Source of the DNA: an uncultured Cellvibrio sp.
GTDB lineage: Bacteria > Pseudomonadota > Gammaproteobacteria > Pseudomonadales > Cellvibrionaceae
DNA: 62,097 nt
NCBI GenBank assembly: GCA_946481095.1
Contig: CAMLML010000020.1
Coordinates: 1-62,097 of the forward strand
Direction: 5' to 3'
Position 1 is the stretch's first letter. Each line of letters begins with the position of its first letter. The position numbers were made by a program, and so were the translations under genes. Shown here one piece after another: positions 20,120 to 28,605 of this stretch. Below the pieces are notes generated by a model. That model ran no database searches. It was not told where the DNA came from and saw only the letters and a list, made by a program, of their open reading frames with translations.

Positions 20120-20775
20120 GGGCGAGGCACCATATAACCAATACCCCGCAAGGTTTTAATAAAATTCGCCGGTAATTTTTTTCGTAAATTATGAATATGA
20201 ACTTCAACCGCATTGCTGGCAATATCGTCGTCCCAGGAATAGAGTTTGGATTCCAAACCTTCACGTGTTTGAATCACGCCCACATTTTCTACCAAGGCCT
20301 TTAACAACATATATTCGCGGCGAGATAAATTCAGTTCTGCGCCATCCAGCAACACTTGATGCTGATTGGTATTCAAACTTAAAGATCCAATGGTAATCAT
20401 GGATGATGACGCGTTGCCCAATCGACGTTCCAATACACGTAAACGTGCCAGTAATTCATCGACAGCAAAAGGCTTGGTGAGATAATCATCAGCACCTGAA
20501 TCCAGACCAATCACTTTGGCATCAGTGCTATCGCGAGCGGTAAGAATTAATACTTGCGTGGGTAATTTTTTGTGGCGCACCAATTTTAAAATATCGATAC
20601 CATCCATATCAGGTAAACCCAAATCCAGTAATAAAATATCCGGCGGTTCTGCGACAACTTGTGCAGCCGCTGCCTTGCCAGTTTCCAACCAATTTACTGC
20701 AAAACCTGCACGTGATAAGGCGCCAACTATACCTTCCGCGAGCAGGGTGTCATCTTCAACCAATAATATTTGCAT
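20116..20775 (-). CDS. OmpR/PmrA-family response regulator
   Basis: A 219-residue regulator with a receiver domain (acidic pocket E7/D8/D9, phosphoacceptor D51 in LLLDLGLPDMDG, conserved K near TKPF) and a winged-helix DNA-binding domain (about 125-219; SRREYMLLKAL, VEVHIHNLRKKL, LRGIGYM). Sequence character is closest to QseB/PmrA. Such regulators bind direct repeats of the CTTAAK type, and an exact match lies upstream of the operon at 25283-25309. It starts 11 bp after the TPR gene. Confidence 0.94.
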   Translation of the reverse strand: MQILLVEDDTLLAEGIVGALSRAGFAVNWLETGKAAAAQVVAEPPDILLLDLGLPDMDGIDILKLVRHKKLPTQVLILTARDSTDAKVIGLDSGADDYLTKPFAVDELLARLRVLERRLGNASSSMITIGSLSLNTNQHQVLLDGAELNLSRREYMLLKALVENVGVIQTREGLESKLYSWDDDIASNAVEVHIHNLRKKLPANFIKTLRGIGYMVPRP

Positions 20776-20786
20776 TTGGTTTTCCG

Positions 20787-21425
20787 TTATAAATGTTTTT
20801 TCGCTTTTGCCAGTGCCGTTTGGATTTCATCTTGACGACCGGCATCAGCAGATTCGCGACCTGGGCGTGGCGCCGCCTGTAATGCTTTTTCAAACGCGGC
20901 GACTGCTTGCTGATATTCTTTTTGCTCCAACAGATAATCGCCGTAGAAATAATTGGAGTCTATGCCATCAGGATTATAGTTCAAACCTTTTAACAACATT
21001 TCTTTGGCTTTGTCATCATCACCAAAACCCACCGGCCATCCGGGTACTTGATAATAAAGTGAGCCCAGGCTGGTGTAAGCTGACCCATCCATAGCGGCTG
21101 GATCAAGTTTGATTGCACGCTCAAACAATTTTCTCGCCTGTTTAACTTGATCCAATGCACCCAGCCCACCTTTAGCTCCAGCATAAGTAGAGCGAATAAT
21201 ACCTTCCCAAATTAAAAAGGGCGCGGTTTTGTGTGTTGCCGTTAAGCTTTCTGCTTGAACCACCAGCGACTCAAAGGCTTTTTCCTGTTCAGCAGTCGGC
21301 AATTGATATTTGATTTCTGCCCAGCGAGTTTGCAGTGATTGCAGGTCAGATGTCGGGTCGGCAATACAAATTGATGTGAACAAACTGAATGTCATAATCA
21401 CAATTAATTTTACTAAAGTTTTCAT
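20787..21425 (-). CDS. Periplasmic TPR protein
   Basis: ATG 21425 is preceded by GGAGATGAG and gives a signal peptide (MKTLVKLIVIMTFSLFTSIC, cleaved after about residue 22); the frame open to 21488 overlaps the SDR gene. The mature part holds TPR-like helices, e.g. ARKLFERAIKLDPAAMDGSA and YQQAVAAFEKALQAAPRPGR. It probably scaffolds protein contacts in the periplasm. Between the SDR gene and the response regulator on the same strand, it belongs to the hemolysin/iron operon. Confidence 0.85.
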   Translation of the reverse strand: MKTLVKLIVIMTFSLFTSICIADPTSDLQSLQTRWAEIKYQLPTAEQEKAFESLVVQAESLTATHKTAPFLIWEGIIRSTYAGAKGGLGALDQVKQARKLFERAIKLDPAAMDGSAYTSLGSLYYQVPGWPVGFGDDDKAKEMLLKGLNYNPDGIDSNYFYGDYLLEQKEYQQAVAAFEKALQAAPRPGRESADAGRQDEIQTALAKAKKHL

Positions 21426-21465
21426 AATCTCATCTCCAATTTTCAGGTCTGGCATAAACAGGGAT

Positions 21466-22272
21466 TTACTTGAGCAGAGGTTGTGCATAACGACGAATTA
21501 CATTCAACTGTTTGCCCAGGGCTTGGTCGATAATGCGTGGAAAAATACTGTTGATTCGTAAAAATAATTTTTCGGGCCAGCCCATATTACGATCACGCAT
21601 GTGCTTCGCCGATAACATGGCGTTTACTTGTGCGGCAACTAACTCCGGTTCATCTATCGTATTACCCAGTTCGCGATTCATGGCACAAACGGCGTCAGAA
21701 TTGAGACTGGTATTGGTTGCACGTGGTGCTAAATGCGCAATTTGAATTTGACTGTCGCTGAGTTCGCGGCGAAGGGCTTCAGTAAAACCACGCAAGGCAA
21801 ATTTGCTGGCACAGTAGACACTGAATCCGGGATAACCGAGACTGCCAAAACTGGAACCTATATTGATAATGCGCCCGGATTTTTTATTTAAAAAGGGTAG
21901 AGTTAAACGTGTTAATAAAATATTGGCAGTCACATTGGTATTGATGAGTTGTTCAATAGCTTCAGGATCATTATCTTCCAGCATGCCAAATAAATTTACA
22001 CCGGCACAATTGATTAACACATCCAGGGGTTCTTGCATGGCCAATAACGCAGTGCGAATAGTTTCTCGACCCGCATGCTGGCTGATATCCGCTTGTAAAA
22101 CAAAGCCACCATTCACATAAATATTGAGTATGCGTGCTATTGATTGCAAGTGTTGATTGAATCGGCCAACTAAAATCAGCCTCGCACCCTGTTCAGCCAA
22201 TTGTTGTGCAATCGCCTGACCTATACCGCCCGTTGCGCCGGTTAACAGAATCAGTTTGCCTTTGAGTTTCAT
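21466..22272 (-). CDS. Short-chain dehydrogenase/reductase
   Basis: Classical SDR of 268 residues. The NAD(P)-binding motif TGATGGIG is at 11-18, NCAGVN follows the fourth strand, and the catalytic Ser and YxxxK are in NIGSSFGSLGYPGFSVYCASK-type order (Tyr and Lys in YCASK). A C-terminal extension (KHMRDRNMGWPEKLFLRINS) could contact membranes or partners. Given its neighbours, an acyl-CoA ligase and a diiron oxidase, a fatty aldehyde, alcohol or oxo-acid substrate is plausible. The cofactor and substrate cannot be told from sequence alone. Confidence 0.9.
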   Translation of the reverse strand: MKLKGKLILLTGATGGIGQAIAQQLAEQGARLILVGRFNQHLQSIARILNIYVNGGFVLQADISQHAGRETIRTALLAMQEPLDVLINCAGVNLFGMLEDNDPEAIEQLINTNVTANILLTRLTLPFLNKKSGRIINIGSSFGSLGYPGFSVYCASKFALRGFTEALRRELSDSQIQIAHLAPRATNTSLNSDAVCAMNRELGNTIDEPELVAAQVNAMLSAKHMRDRNMGWPEKLFLRINSIFPRIIDQALGKQLNVIRRYAQPLLK

Positions 22273-22315
22273 CTTCAGCTCCTTACCAGAATGAGCAGTT
22301 TCGGAATTAAATTAA

Positions 22316-22987
22316 TTACGCCGCTTTTGCCAATTGTGTTTGTTCAATTGAGCGAAAAATATTGCCGTAGAGTGTGAAAAACATTTTGGCGGCATGCACT
22401 ATGTCGTCTTGGTCTTTTTGTTCAGTCAAACCATTCATTAATTTTTCAAAGAACACCATATGTTCCTGATCAAGGCTGCCGTGTGAGCGCAAATAAGAAA
22501 ATGCTTTATTCGGCAAATCTAAATGTTGTTGAATAATATCTGCCGCCTGGCTTGCTAAATTAATACTGGTGCCTTCCAACACAAACACCATGCCGAAAAA
22601 TGCCATAGGGTTATTACGCATGACGGTGTCGTAAGCGTAAGCCACCATTAATTCGGTTGCAGAATTAGGGCGGCCGTTACGAATGAATTCTTTATCAACA
22701 CCAGATGCGGCAATATCATTCAGTATCCATTCCTGATGGCCTAATTCTTCCTCAATGTATTCAGCAATCGCTTCACGATAATGTTCTTTTTCTGATGGCA
22801 AGCGACTGCCCACGGCCATCAATAAAGGCACAGTATGTTTAACGTGATGATAAGCCTGGGTTAAAAATTCGATATATTCTTGTAAACTGAATTGACCAAC
22901 ACTCATGCAACGTTGGATCAGTGGTGCGCTCAATAAATAATTGCGTTCAGTTTGGGTTTCTTGTTGTAAACGATTAAAGAATGTCAT
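22316..22987 (-). CDS. TenA-like heme-oxygenase-fold diiron oxidase (HDO family)
   Basis: Start at 22987 (MTFFNRLQQETQTERNYLLS) overlaps the ligase gene end by 14 bp. The helical protein has the ligand pattern of heme-oxygenase-like diiron oxidases: EEELGHQEW, FVLEGTSINLA and SHGSLDQEH supply Glu/His/Asp residues. Characterised relatives include UndA, which decarboxylates fatty acids to terminal alkenes, and other C-C or C-N cleaving oxidases. The adjacent acyl-activating enzyme makes a fatty-acyl substrate plausible. A thiaminase TenA is unlikely because this gene is far from thi genes and lacks that context. Confidence 0.82.
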   Translation of the reverse strand: MTFFNRLQQETQTERNYLLSAPLIQRCMSVGQFSLQEYIEFLTQAYHHVKHTVPLLMAVGSRLPSEKEHYREAIAEYIEEELGHQEWILNDIAASGVDKEFIRNGRPNSATELMVAYAYDTVMRNNPMAFFGMVFVLEGTSINLASQAADIIQQHLDLPNKAFSYLRSHGSLDQEHMVFFEKLMNGLTEQKDQDDIVHAAKMFFTLYGNIFRSIEQTQLAKAA

Positions 22988-24497
22988 AGATAACTCCTGC
23001 AGTAATGCTGGTTGAGTCTGTGGGATAAAGTGCATTCATTCTGAATTGGTAACGCGTCAAAATGGCTTCACGACGTAAACGGCCATTGTCAGTTAACAAT
23101 TGGTTTTGGCTGCTAAAGGGTTCAGCAATGAAAAATTTTTGCACGCGTGCGTAATCGGGTAGATGTTGATTGACTTGACTGATTTCAGCGGCGATTTGTC
23201 TGGCATCAATATCAAAAGATCTGGGTACCAATATTGCGCTGCAAAATGCCTGGCTATCACCGACTACCATCACTTGTGCAATTGATGGGCAGAGTGATAA
23301 TTCAGATTCAATCCATTCAGGCGAAATGTTACGTCCGAAACTGCTGATTAACAGATTTTTTTTGCGGCCGGTGATAAATAAATATCCCTCATCATCCAGG
23401 TAGCCCAAATCACCTGTGTCCAACCATTCATCCTGTTGCTGAATTTGTTGGCCTAGATATTGAGTGAAGGTATTGCCGCGTACTTTTATCAAACCATCAT
23501 CAATTTTGATGTCAAGATGATTCAGTGGTTTGCCAACGCTGCCAATTTTGTTGTTAACAGGTGAATTTAAACTCACAACTGAAGCGCACTCTGATAATCC
23601 ATAGCCTTCATAAACAGGAATGCCCAATGATCTGGCTTGTTCAATGAGCAAAGCTGGCGTGCGCGCTCCACCGACTGCAATAAATCGTAATGATTGAGGT
23701 AACCCTTTTGTTTTTGCAGCGACTAAACCTTGCAAAATTTGTGGCAACAAAATCAAACTGTTGGGTTGATACTGATGCAAAGTTTGCAACAGTGTTGGCA
23801 AGGATAATTGTGAGCTACCAGTCAAACCCAGAGTTGAACCTGCCAGTACCACAATAGTTTTACCAAGGTAAAGTGGTACATAAACACCGGCGATATTTTC
23901 AAGTAAGGTGCTTAGTGGTAATAAATTCAAATGCAGATTAATTTCAGTTTCTGCTGCCGGTGTTGAATAAATTCTGTCTGCCAGCGCTTGAGTCACCTTT
24001 TCCAGAACTGTCGTAGATAGACACACGCCTTTTGGAGTGCCCGTGGTTCCTGATGTAAAGGTAATTTTCGCAATGGATGTTATATCCGATTGATGCGTAG
24101 TCTGTTTTACATTTAATTGATCAAGAAAAATATGCGCAATCGGTGAATGAATTCTTGAATTAACTGATGTGATTGGGTCTATCTCTCCGCATACCAACAA
24201 ATGCTGTAACTGAGTCTCCTTTATCACATGTTGTAATTGAGTCGTTGAGAAAAAACGGGGCAGGGGAATCAGGATGATATTGGCTTGCCAGGCAGCAAGA
24301 TCCGCAATAATCCACTCAACAGAATTTTCACCCCACAAACCCAAACGACTTATTTTTTGCTCGCGTAACCAATTGGATAAAAAATTTATCTGTGCGGCAA
24401 CTTGCGTATAAGTCAATTGGGTTTTCTCACCAATCAATGCAATTTTGTCAGGTGTTTGAATGGCGTGATTATGAATAGCATTCAGAATCTTGTTCAT
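22974..24497 (-). CDS. AMP-dependent acyl-CoA synthetase/ligase
   Basis: ANL-superfamily adenylating enzyme of 507 residues. The P-loop TFTSGTTGTPKG (A3), YEGYGLSECA (A5), DTGDLGYLDDEGYL (A7) and GRKKNLLISSFGRNISPEWI (A8-hinge) motifs are all present. It would activate a carboxylic acid, probably a fatty acid, as acyl-AMP and acyl-CoA. Its ATG overlaps the hemolysin-family gene by 4 bp, so the two are translationally coupled. The substrate is unknown; the absence of an attached carrier domain argues against a loading module. Confidence 0.93.
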   Translation of the reverse strand: MNKILNAIHNHAIQTPDKIALIGEKTQLTYTQVAAQINFLSNWLREQKISRLGLWGENSVEWIIADLAAWQANIILIPLPRFFSTTQLQHVIKETQLQHLLVCGEIDPITSVNSRIHSPIAHIFLDQLNVKQTTHQSDITSIAKITFTSGTTGTPKGVCLSTTVLEKVTQALADRIYSTPAAETEINLHLNLLPLSTLLENIAGVYVPLYLGKTIVVLAGSTLGLTGSSQLSLPTLLQTLHQYQPNSLILLPQILQGLVAAKTKGLPQSLRFIAVGGARTPALLIEQARSLGIPVYEGYGLSECASVVSLNSPVNNKIGSVGKPLNHLDIKIDDGLIKVRGNTFTQYLGQQIQQQDEWLDTGDLGYLDDEGYLFITGRKKNLLISSFGRNISPEWIESELSLCPSIAQVMVVGDSQAFCSAILVPRSFDIDARQIAAEISQVNQHLPDYARVQKFFIAEPFSSQNQLLTDNGRLRREAILTRYQFRMNALYPTDSTSITAGVIYDIL

Positions 24498-25231
24498 GCT
24501 TGCTCTCCTGGTAGATTCAAACCAGGATTAGCCGCGCGAAATTCGTTACAAATTTTTTCGATTGAGCGACTGATAGCAGCAACTGTTGCACGATACATAG
24601 GATTTTTTCGCGCCGCTGCCATGGCGGGGCGGTTATCGCCAAACATGACTTGCGGTTGATTCTTGTAATAACCTCCCCAACTGGCACCACCATCAGGTAA
24701 CAAGCTCGGATCTGCATCGGCCAATATAATTGGTGAATAACGCAAACGCGCCAGCAGTGCTTTTACTTCGCGAGTACCGGTAAACATTACGTAGTGATAA
24801 CCCAAACGTTCCATGACTTCGCCTATCACAATAAATAACAACAAGCTGCTGCCTTTCCAGGTGGAAACCAGATTGCCGATTTCAATAATTTGATTGCGTA
24901 CCACAGTGAGTTCCAGCTTGTCGCTGACGATTTTTTCTATAGGTGCATCAAGATATTGTTCTGCAAATAATTTTCCACCGCTCGCAGGTGCCAAACCTAC
25001 CGCTGCAGAATATTCGCCACCACAGCGCAAGCTGATGATATTAGGTAAAAAATGGCTGACATTAGCCTGGTGTACTTCAGCAAATCGATTTTGAATATAG
25101 CTTTGAACTGCAGCTCTTTCAGAAGAATCAGGCGTTTGCAAACCAAAACGTGGAATGCTGATTTTGGGCAAACGTGGCATATGCCAAGGAGTTTGGGGAG
25201 ATTCGGTTAATATGGTGGAAAGGTCTTTCAT
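24494..25231 (-). CDS. Thermostable hemolysin (delta-VPH) family protein, first gene of the operon
   Basis: A 245-residue protein matching the T-hemolysin family: IISLRCGGEYSAAVGLAPAS, LFAEQYLDAPIE, IIEIGNLVSTWKGSSLLLF and GYHYVMFTGTREVKALLARL are characteristic. The name comes from a Vibrio hemolysin, but the fold resembles GNAT and autoinducer-synthase-like acyltransferases. Together with the ligase, oxidase and SDR, an acyl-transfer role seems more likely than lysis (inference). An AAGGG ribosome site 7 bp before ATG lies inside one arm of a 9-bp dyad. It is the operon's first gene, 96 bp after nadB. Confidence 0.85.
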   Translation of the reverse strand: MKDLSTILTESPQTPWHMPRLPKISIPRFGLQTPDSSERAAVQSYIQNRFAEVHQANVSHFLPNIISLRCGGEYSAAVGLAPASGGKLFAEQYLDAPIEKIVSDKLELTVVRNQIIEIGNLVSTWKGSSLLLFIVIGEVMERLGYHYVMFTGTREVKALLARLRYSPIILADADPSLLPDGGASWGGYYKNQPQVMFGDNRPAMAAARKNPMYRATVAAISRSIEKICNEFRAANPGLNLPGEQA

Positions 25232-25233
25232 AA

Positions 25234-25268
25234 CTGCACCCTTAGATTTGGGATTTCTCAGGGTGCAG
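25234..25268 (-). promoter_or_regulatory. 9-bp dyad overlapping the ribosome binding site of the hemolysin operon
   Basis: CTGCACCCT (25234-25242) and AGGGTGCAG (25260-25268) are perfect complements, separated by 17 bases. On the minus strand the downstream arm contains the AAGGG ribosome site and ends 2 bases before ATG. In a transcript starting far enough upstream, including nadB read-through, the hairpin would hide the site. If transcription starts near 25262, it could instead be a DNA operator. Confidence 0.55.
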
Positions 25269-25282
25269 ATTAAAAATAAATA

Positions 25283-25309
25283 CTTAAGGGTAAATTAAGA
25301 GCAATTAAG
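25283..25309 (-). promoter_or_regulatory. PmrA/QseB-type response-regulator box (three CTTAA half-sites)
   Basis: On the minus strand the site reads CTTAAT-N4-CTTAAT-N5-CTTAAG. The last two half-sites match the published PmrA/BasR consensus YTTAAK-N5-YTTAAK exactly. It lies about 50 bp upstream of the operon that encodes an OmpR/PmrA-type regulator, followed by TTTAAT (25269-25274) as a possible -10 box. Autoregulation by the operon's own two-component system is inferred. Confidence 0.65.
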
Positions 25310-25327
25310 AGGTGAAAATAATCGTTT

Positions 25328-26956
25328 TTAATTGATTCCCTTGCTCACAATCACATCCTGAGCTGCATAATTGGTTGGTACCAATACAGTGTCTCTTGCA
25401 ACCGGTGATTTGTTCGGATAATCCAATGAATAGTGTAATCCGCGACTTTCTTTTCTTTCGTGTGCGGAGCGAATAATTAATTCGGCAACTGTTGCCAGAT
25501 TTCTTAATTCAATTAAATCACTGCTGACTTTGTAATTGCTGTAATACTCGGCGATTTCTTTTTGTAGCAATTTAATTCTGTGAGTGGCGCGTTCAAGTCG
25601 TTTGTGAGTGCGTACAATTCCAACGTAGTCCCACATAAACCGACGTAATTCATCCCAGTTGTGTGAGATGACAACGTCTTCATCTGAATTGCGAACACGT
25701 GACGCATCCCACGGGCGAGAAGTATCCGGCGTGTTGATGTTATTTAATCTGGATAAAATATCTTCTGCAGCAGATTGTGCGTAGACAATACATTCCAATA
25801 ATGAGTTACTGGCCATGCGGTTGGCGCCGTGTAATCCGGTGAAAGAGGTTTCGCCGATTGCATATAAGTTTAATAAATCGGTGTGACCTTTTTTATCAAC
25901 CAGAACTCCGCCGCAAGTGTAATGTGCAGCAGGTACAACCGGGATGGCTTGTTTGGTGATATCAATTCCAAATTCCAAACAGCGTGCTTTGACAGTGGGA
26001 AAATGTTCGCTGATAAAATCTTCGCTTTTGTGGCTGATATCCAGATACAAACAATCGCAACCCAGTCGTTTTATTTCATGGTCAATTGCGCGGGCAACAA
26101 TATCGCGCGGAGCCAATTCAGCGCGTTCATCAAAGCGTGTCATAAAGCGTTCACCGTTGGGCAATCGCAAGTAAGCACCTTCACCACGTAAGGCTTCGGT
26201 AATTAAAAAGTTTTTGGCATTGGGATGATACAAACAAGTAGGATGAAATTGATTAAATTCCATATTGGCGATACGACATCCGGCGCGCCATGCCATTGCA
26301 ATACCATCGCCGCTCGCACTATCGGGATTGCTGCTATACAAATAAACTTTACTCGCACCACCGGTCGCAAGCACAACAACCTTTGCTTGAAAAACTTTGA
26401 CTTTGTCTTCCTTGGTATCCAAAACATATGCACCTGTACAACGCAGGCGGGATGAATCGGTATCAGCCTGTGATATCAGGTTGACTGCGATGTGATGTTC
26501 GTAAAGATCGACACCGCGTTGTTGTTTGACCTGATCTATTAATGTGGAGTGCACGGCTTGTCCCGTTGCATCGGCGCTATGAATTATTCGACGATGACTG
26601 TGGCCACCTTCTTTGGTCAAATGGTAATCGCTACTGTCCTGTTCTTTGGTGAAATTGACGCCTTGTTCAATTAACCAACGAATCGCTGATTTACTGCGCT
26701 CTACGGTAAAACGCACTGCATCTTCGTGGCAAAGTCCTGCGCCGGCAATCAATGTATCAGCAACATGGGCATCGATTGAATCCTGATCATCCAGCACAGC
26801 GGCAATGCCGCCCTGGGCATGCCAGGTTGATCCTTCGGTCAGGGTATTTTTACTTAATACCGCAACATTTGCTTGTTTGGAAAGTGAAAGGGCGAGGGTT
26901 AATCCGGCAGCGCCGGAGCCAATTACCAAAACGTCGTATTGGTGATGCAGTGTCAT
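25328..26956 (-). CDS. nadB: L-aspartate oxidase
   Basis: FAD enzyme that oxidises aspartate to iminoaspartate, the first step of de novo NAD synthesis with NadA. The Rossmann motif [15 protein letters not shown] is near the N-terminus. [18 protein letters not shown] and [10 protein letters not shown], typical of the succinate dehydrogenase/NadB superfamily, are present, and the C-terminal helical domain begins near [20 protein letters not shown]. At 542 residues it is normal length. It is divergent from rpoE, the conserved gammaproteobacterial arrangement. Confidence 0.96.
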   Translation of the reverse strand: MTLHHQYDVLVIGSGAAGLTLALSLSKQANVAVLSKNTLTEGSTWHAQGGIAAVLDDQDSIDAHVADTLIAGAGLCHEDAVRFTVERSKSAIRWLIEQGVNFTKEQDSSDYHLTKEGGHSHRRIIHSADATGQAVHSTLIDQVKQQRGVDLYEHHIAVNLISQADTDSSRLRCTGAYVLDTKEDKVKVFQAKVVVLATGGASKVYLYSSNPDSASGDGIAMAWRAGCRIANMEFNQFHPTCLYHPNAKNFLITEALRGEGAYLRLPNGERFMTRFDERAELAPRDIVARAIDHEIKRLGCDCLYLDISHKSEDFISEHFPTVKARCLEFGIDITKQAIPVVPAAHYTCGGVLVDKKGHTDLLNLYAIGETSFTGLHGANRMASNSLLECIVYAQSAAEDILSRLNNINTPDTSRPWDASRVRNSDEDVVISHNWDELRRFMWDYVGIVRTHKRLERATHRIKLLQKEIAEYYSNYKVSSDLIELRNLATVAELIIRSAHERKESRGLHYSLDYPNKSPVARDTVLVPTNYAAQDVIVSKGIN

Positions 26957-27078
26957 CAGTTTTTCCTGTTAAAAAGGATTTGCACGCAGTATATAAAAAG
27001 CCGTGGCATAAACGAATGATTTCTACTATTGTCATCACACTTCAATTAATCATTCTGAATATCAGGAATTATTGTCTT

Positions 27079-27105
27079 GAACTTTTTTAAATGCTTTCTG
27101 TCTTT
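27079..27105 (+). promoter_or_regulatory. Predicted sigma-E (RpoE/AlgU) promoter of rpoE
   Basis: GAACTT at 27079-27084 is a perfect sigma-E -35 box. A 16-bp spacer leads to TCTTT at 27101-27105, a 3/5 match to TCTGA. It lies about 60 bp before the rpoE start, and rpoE operons are commonly autoactivated this way. Spacing and position make chance unlikely. Confidence 0.65.
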
Positions 27106-27165
27106 AGAGCAGTTTAATAATTTGGCCTGGCTCCAGCCGTTTACGGAGCTTTGGGAGTTAAATGC

Positions 27166-27783
27166 ATGACTGCGCCTGTAGCGCCTGTTTTTGAATCATC
27201 ACCGGAAGCGGATGTTGATCGTGCCTTGGTTGAAAGAGTACAAAAAGGCGACAAACGAGCTTTTGATTTATTGGTCATAAAATATCAGCACCGCGTGCTT
27301 GCAGTAGTCAATCGTTTCGTGCGTGACGCAGCAGAAGCTCAGGATGTTGCTCAGGATGCGTTTATCAAAGCATACAGGGCATTGCCTAACTTTCGTGGCG
27401 ACAGTGCGTTTTATACCTGGATTTATCGCATTGCTATTAATACTGCAAAAAATTATCTGGTTGCACGAAATCGTCGTCCGCCATCCAGTGATGTAGAACT
27501 TGAGGACGCCGAGTTTTTTTCTGGCAGTGATGCCATGCGTGAAATGAATACACCGGAACACAACTTTTTGCGCGATGAGTTGCAGCGTGAGATAGAGCAG
27601 GCTTTTAGCAATTTACCGGCAGATTTACGAACTGCAATTACCTTGCGGGAATTGGATGGTTTGAGTTATGAGGAAATTGCCATAGTAATGAATTGTCCCG
27701 TAGGTACAGTCAGGTCAAGGATATTCAGGGCGCGGGAAGCAATTGATAAACATATCAAACCCTTGACTGAAGATTTTGCCTGA
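27166..27783 (+). CDS. rpoE: RNA polymerase sigma factor RpoE (AlgU)
   Basis: ECF sigma factor for the cell-envelope stress response. ATG 27166 has GGGAG 8 bp upstream; the frame open from TTG 27151 would add only five residues. Region 2 (FDLLVIKYQHRVLAVVNRFV...DVAQDAFIKAYRALPNF) and region 4 (LPADLRTAITLRELDGLSYE...MNCPVGTVRSRIFRAREAI) are complete. The 205-residue product is held by RseA, encoded 114 bp downstream. An RpoE-type promoter precedes it. Confidence 0.96.
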   Translation: MTAPVAPVFESSPEADVDRALVERVQKGDKRAFDLLVIKYQHRVLAVVNRFVRDAAEAQDVAQDAFIKAYRALPNFRGDSAFYTWIYRIAINTAKNYLVARNRRPPSSDVELEDAEFFSGSDAMREMNTPEHNFLRDELQREIEQAFSNLPADLRTAITLRELDGLSYEEIAIVMNCPVGTVRSRIFRAREAIDKHIKPLTEDFA

Positions 27784-27897
27784 GTCGCCTGAACTAAATT
27801 ACCCGGGGCAAGTCAGAGGTAACAGACTATATTTAGCTTTGATTCACAACTGCAAATAATGATATTGACATTGTAAATACAGATAGCGAGCAATTGC

Positions 27898-28596
27898 ATG
27901 AACGATCAACATACATCTTCTCATTTGGCAGAGTCAGTTTCGGCACTGATGGATAGTCAGATATCGGAATTGGAATTACAGCGTATATTGAAAGCAAGCA
28001 GTGAAGATGCGGAATTGAAAGCCGTCTGGAATCGTTACCATCTTGCCCGGGCTGTATTGAAAAAAGATCTCACCCATTTGGCTCCGTCTGATTTTGCCTC
28101 GCGCATCAGTGCCGCTATAGCAGCTGAAGACGCTTTGACATTTGCACAGACCAGTGGTGCTAACAGTAAAGTTGCGGCAGTAGGCAATTGGTGGGCTAAT
28201 CTGGGGCGCGTTGCAATTGCAGCCTCGGTAGCCGGGGCGTTGATTGTGGGTGTACAACAAATGCAATCCCAAACCGGTACAACCAACGAAATAGTTGCCA
28301 GCAGTGAAAAAAATCTTCCTTTGGTTCAGGATCAACCTGCGGTTAATTTACCTTCAGGTATCAATGCGCCCGAATTAACTGCCCGTACTGTTGCCGTGCA
28401 AAGCGGATTTGAGTCCCGTCCTCATCAGAATCGTCGGATTGTTTTTGTTCCAAGGCAATCAGCCCAACCGGTTAATACTGATGAAGTGAGCAGTTATGTA
28501 AATGAACTGATGGAAGTGCATTCCGATAATGCTGCCCGTAACTCAGGTCAGGGTGTTTTGCCCTTTACCCGTGTCATTTTGATTGAGGATGAGTAA
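27898..28596 (+). CDS. rseA: Anti-sigma-E factor RseA (MucA)
   Basis: A 232-residue single-pass membrane protein. The N-terminal cytoplasmic domain (ESVSALMDSQISELELQRIL, then WNRYHLARAVLKKD) is the RseA sigma-binding fold. A membrane helix lies near residues 100-120 (VAIAASVAGALIVGVQQM) and a periplasmic tail follows. On envelope stress, DegS and RseP cleave it and free RpoE; the tail binds RseB. The order rpoE-rseA-rseB supports the call. No rseC or mucD follows, and waaA comes next instead. Confidence 0.93.
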   Translation: MNDQHTSSHLAESVSALMDSQISELELQRILKASSEDAELKAVWNRYHLARAVLKKDLTHLAPSDFASRISAAIAAEDALTFAQTSGANSKVAAVGNWWANLGRVAIAASVAGALIVGVQQMQSQTGTTNEIVASSEKNLPLVQDQPAVNLPSGINAPELTARTVAVQSGFESRPHQNRRIVFVPRQSAQPVNTDEVSSYVNELMEVHSDNAARNSGQGVLPFTRVILIEDE

Positions 28597-28605
28597 GTCG
28601 TTTTT

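Noticed and set aside
22316..22987. Thiaminase II (TenA) assignment
   Set aside because: The diiron-ligand pattern and the ligase/SDR context fit HDO oxidases better; the thiamine genes are 13 kb away under a riboswitch.
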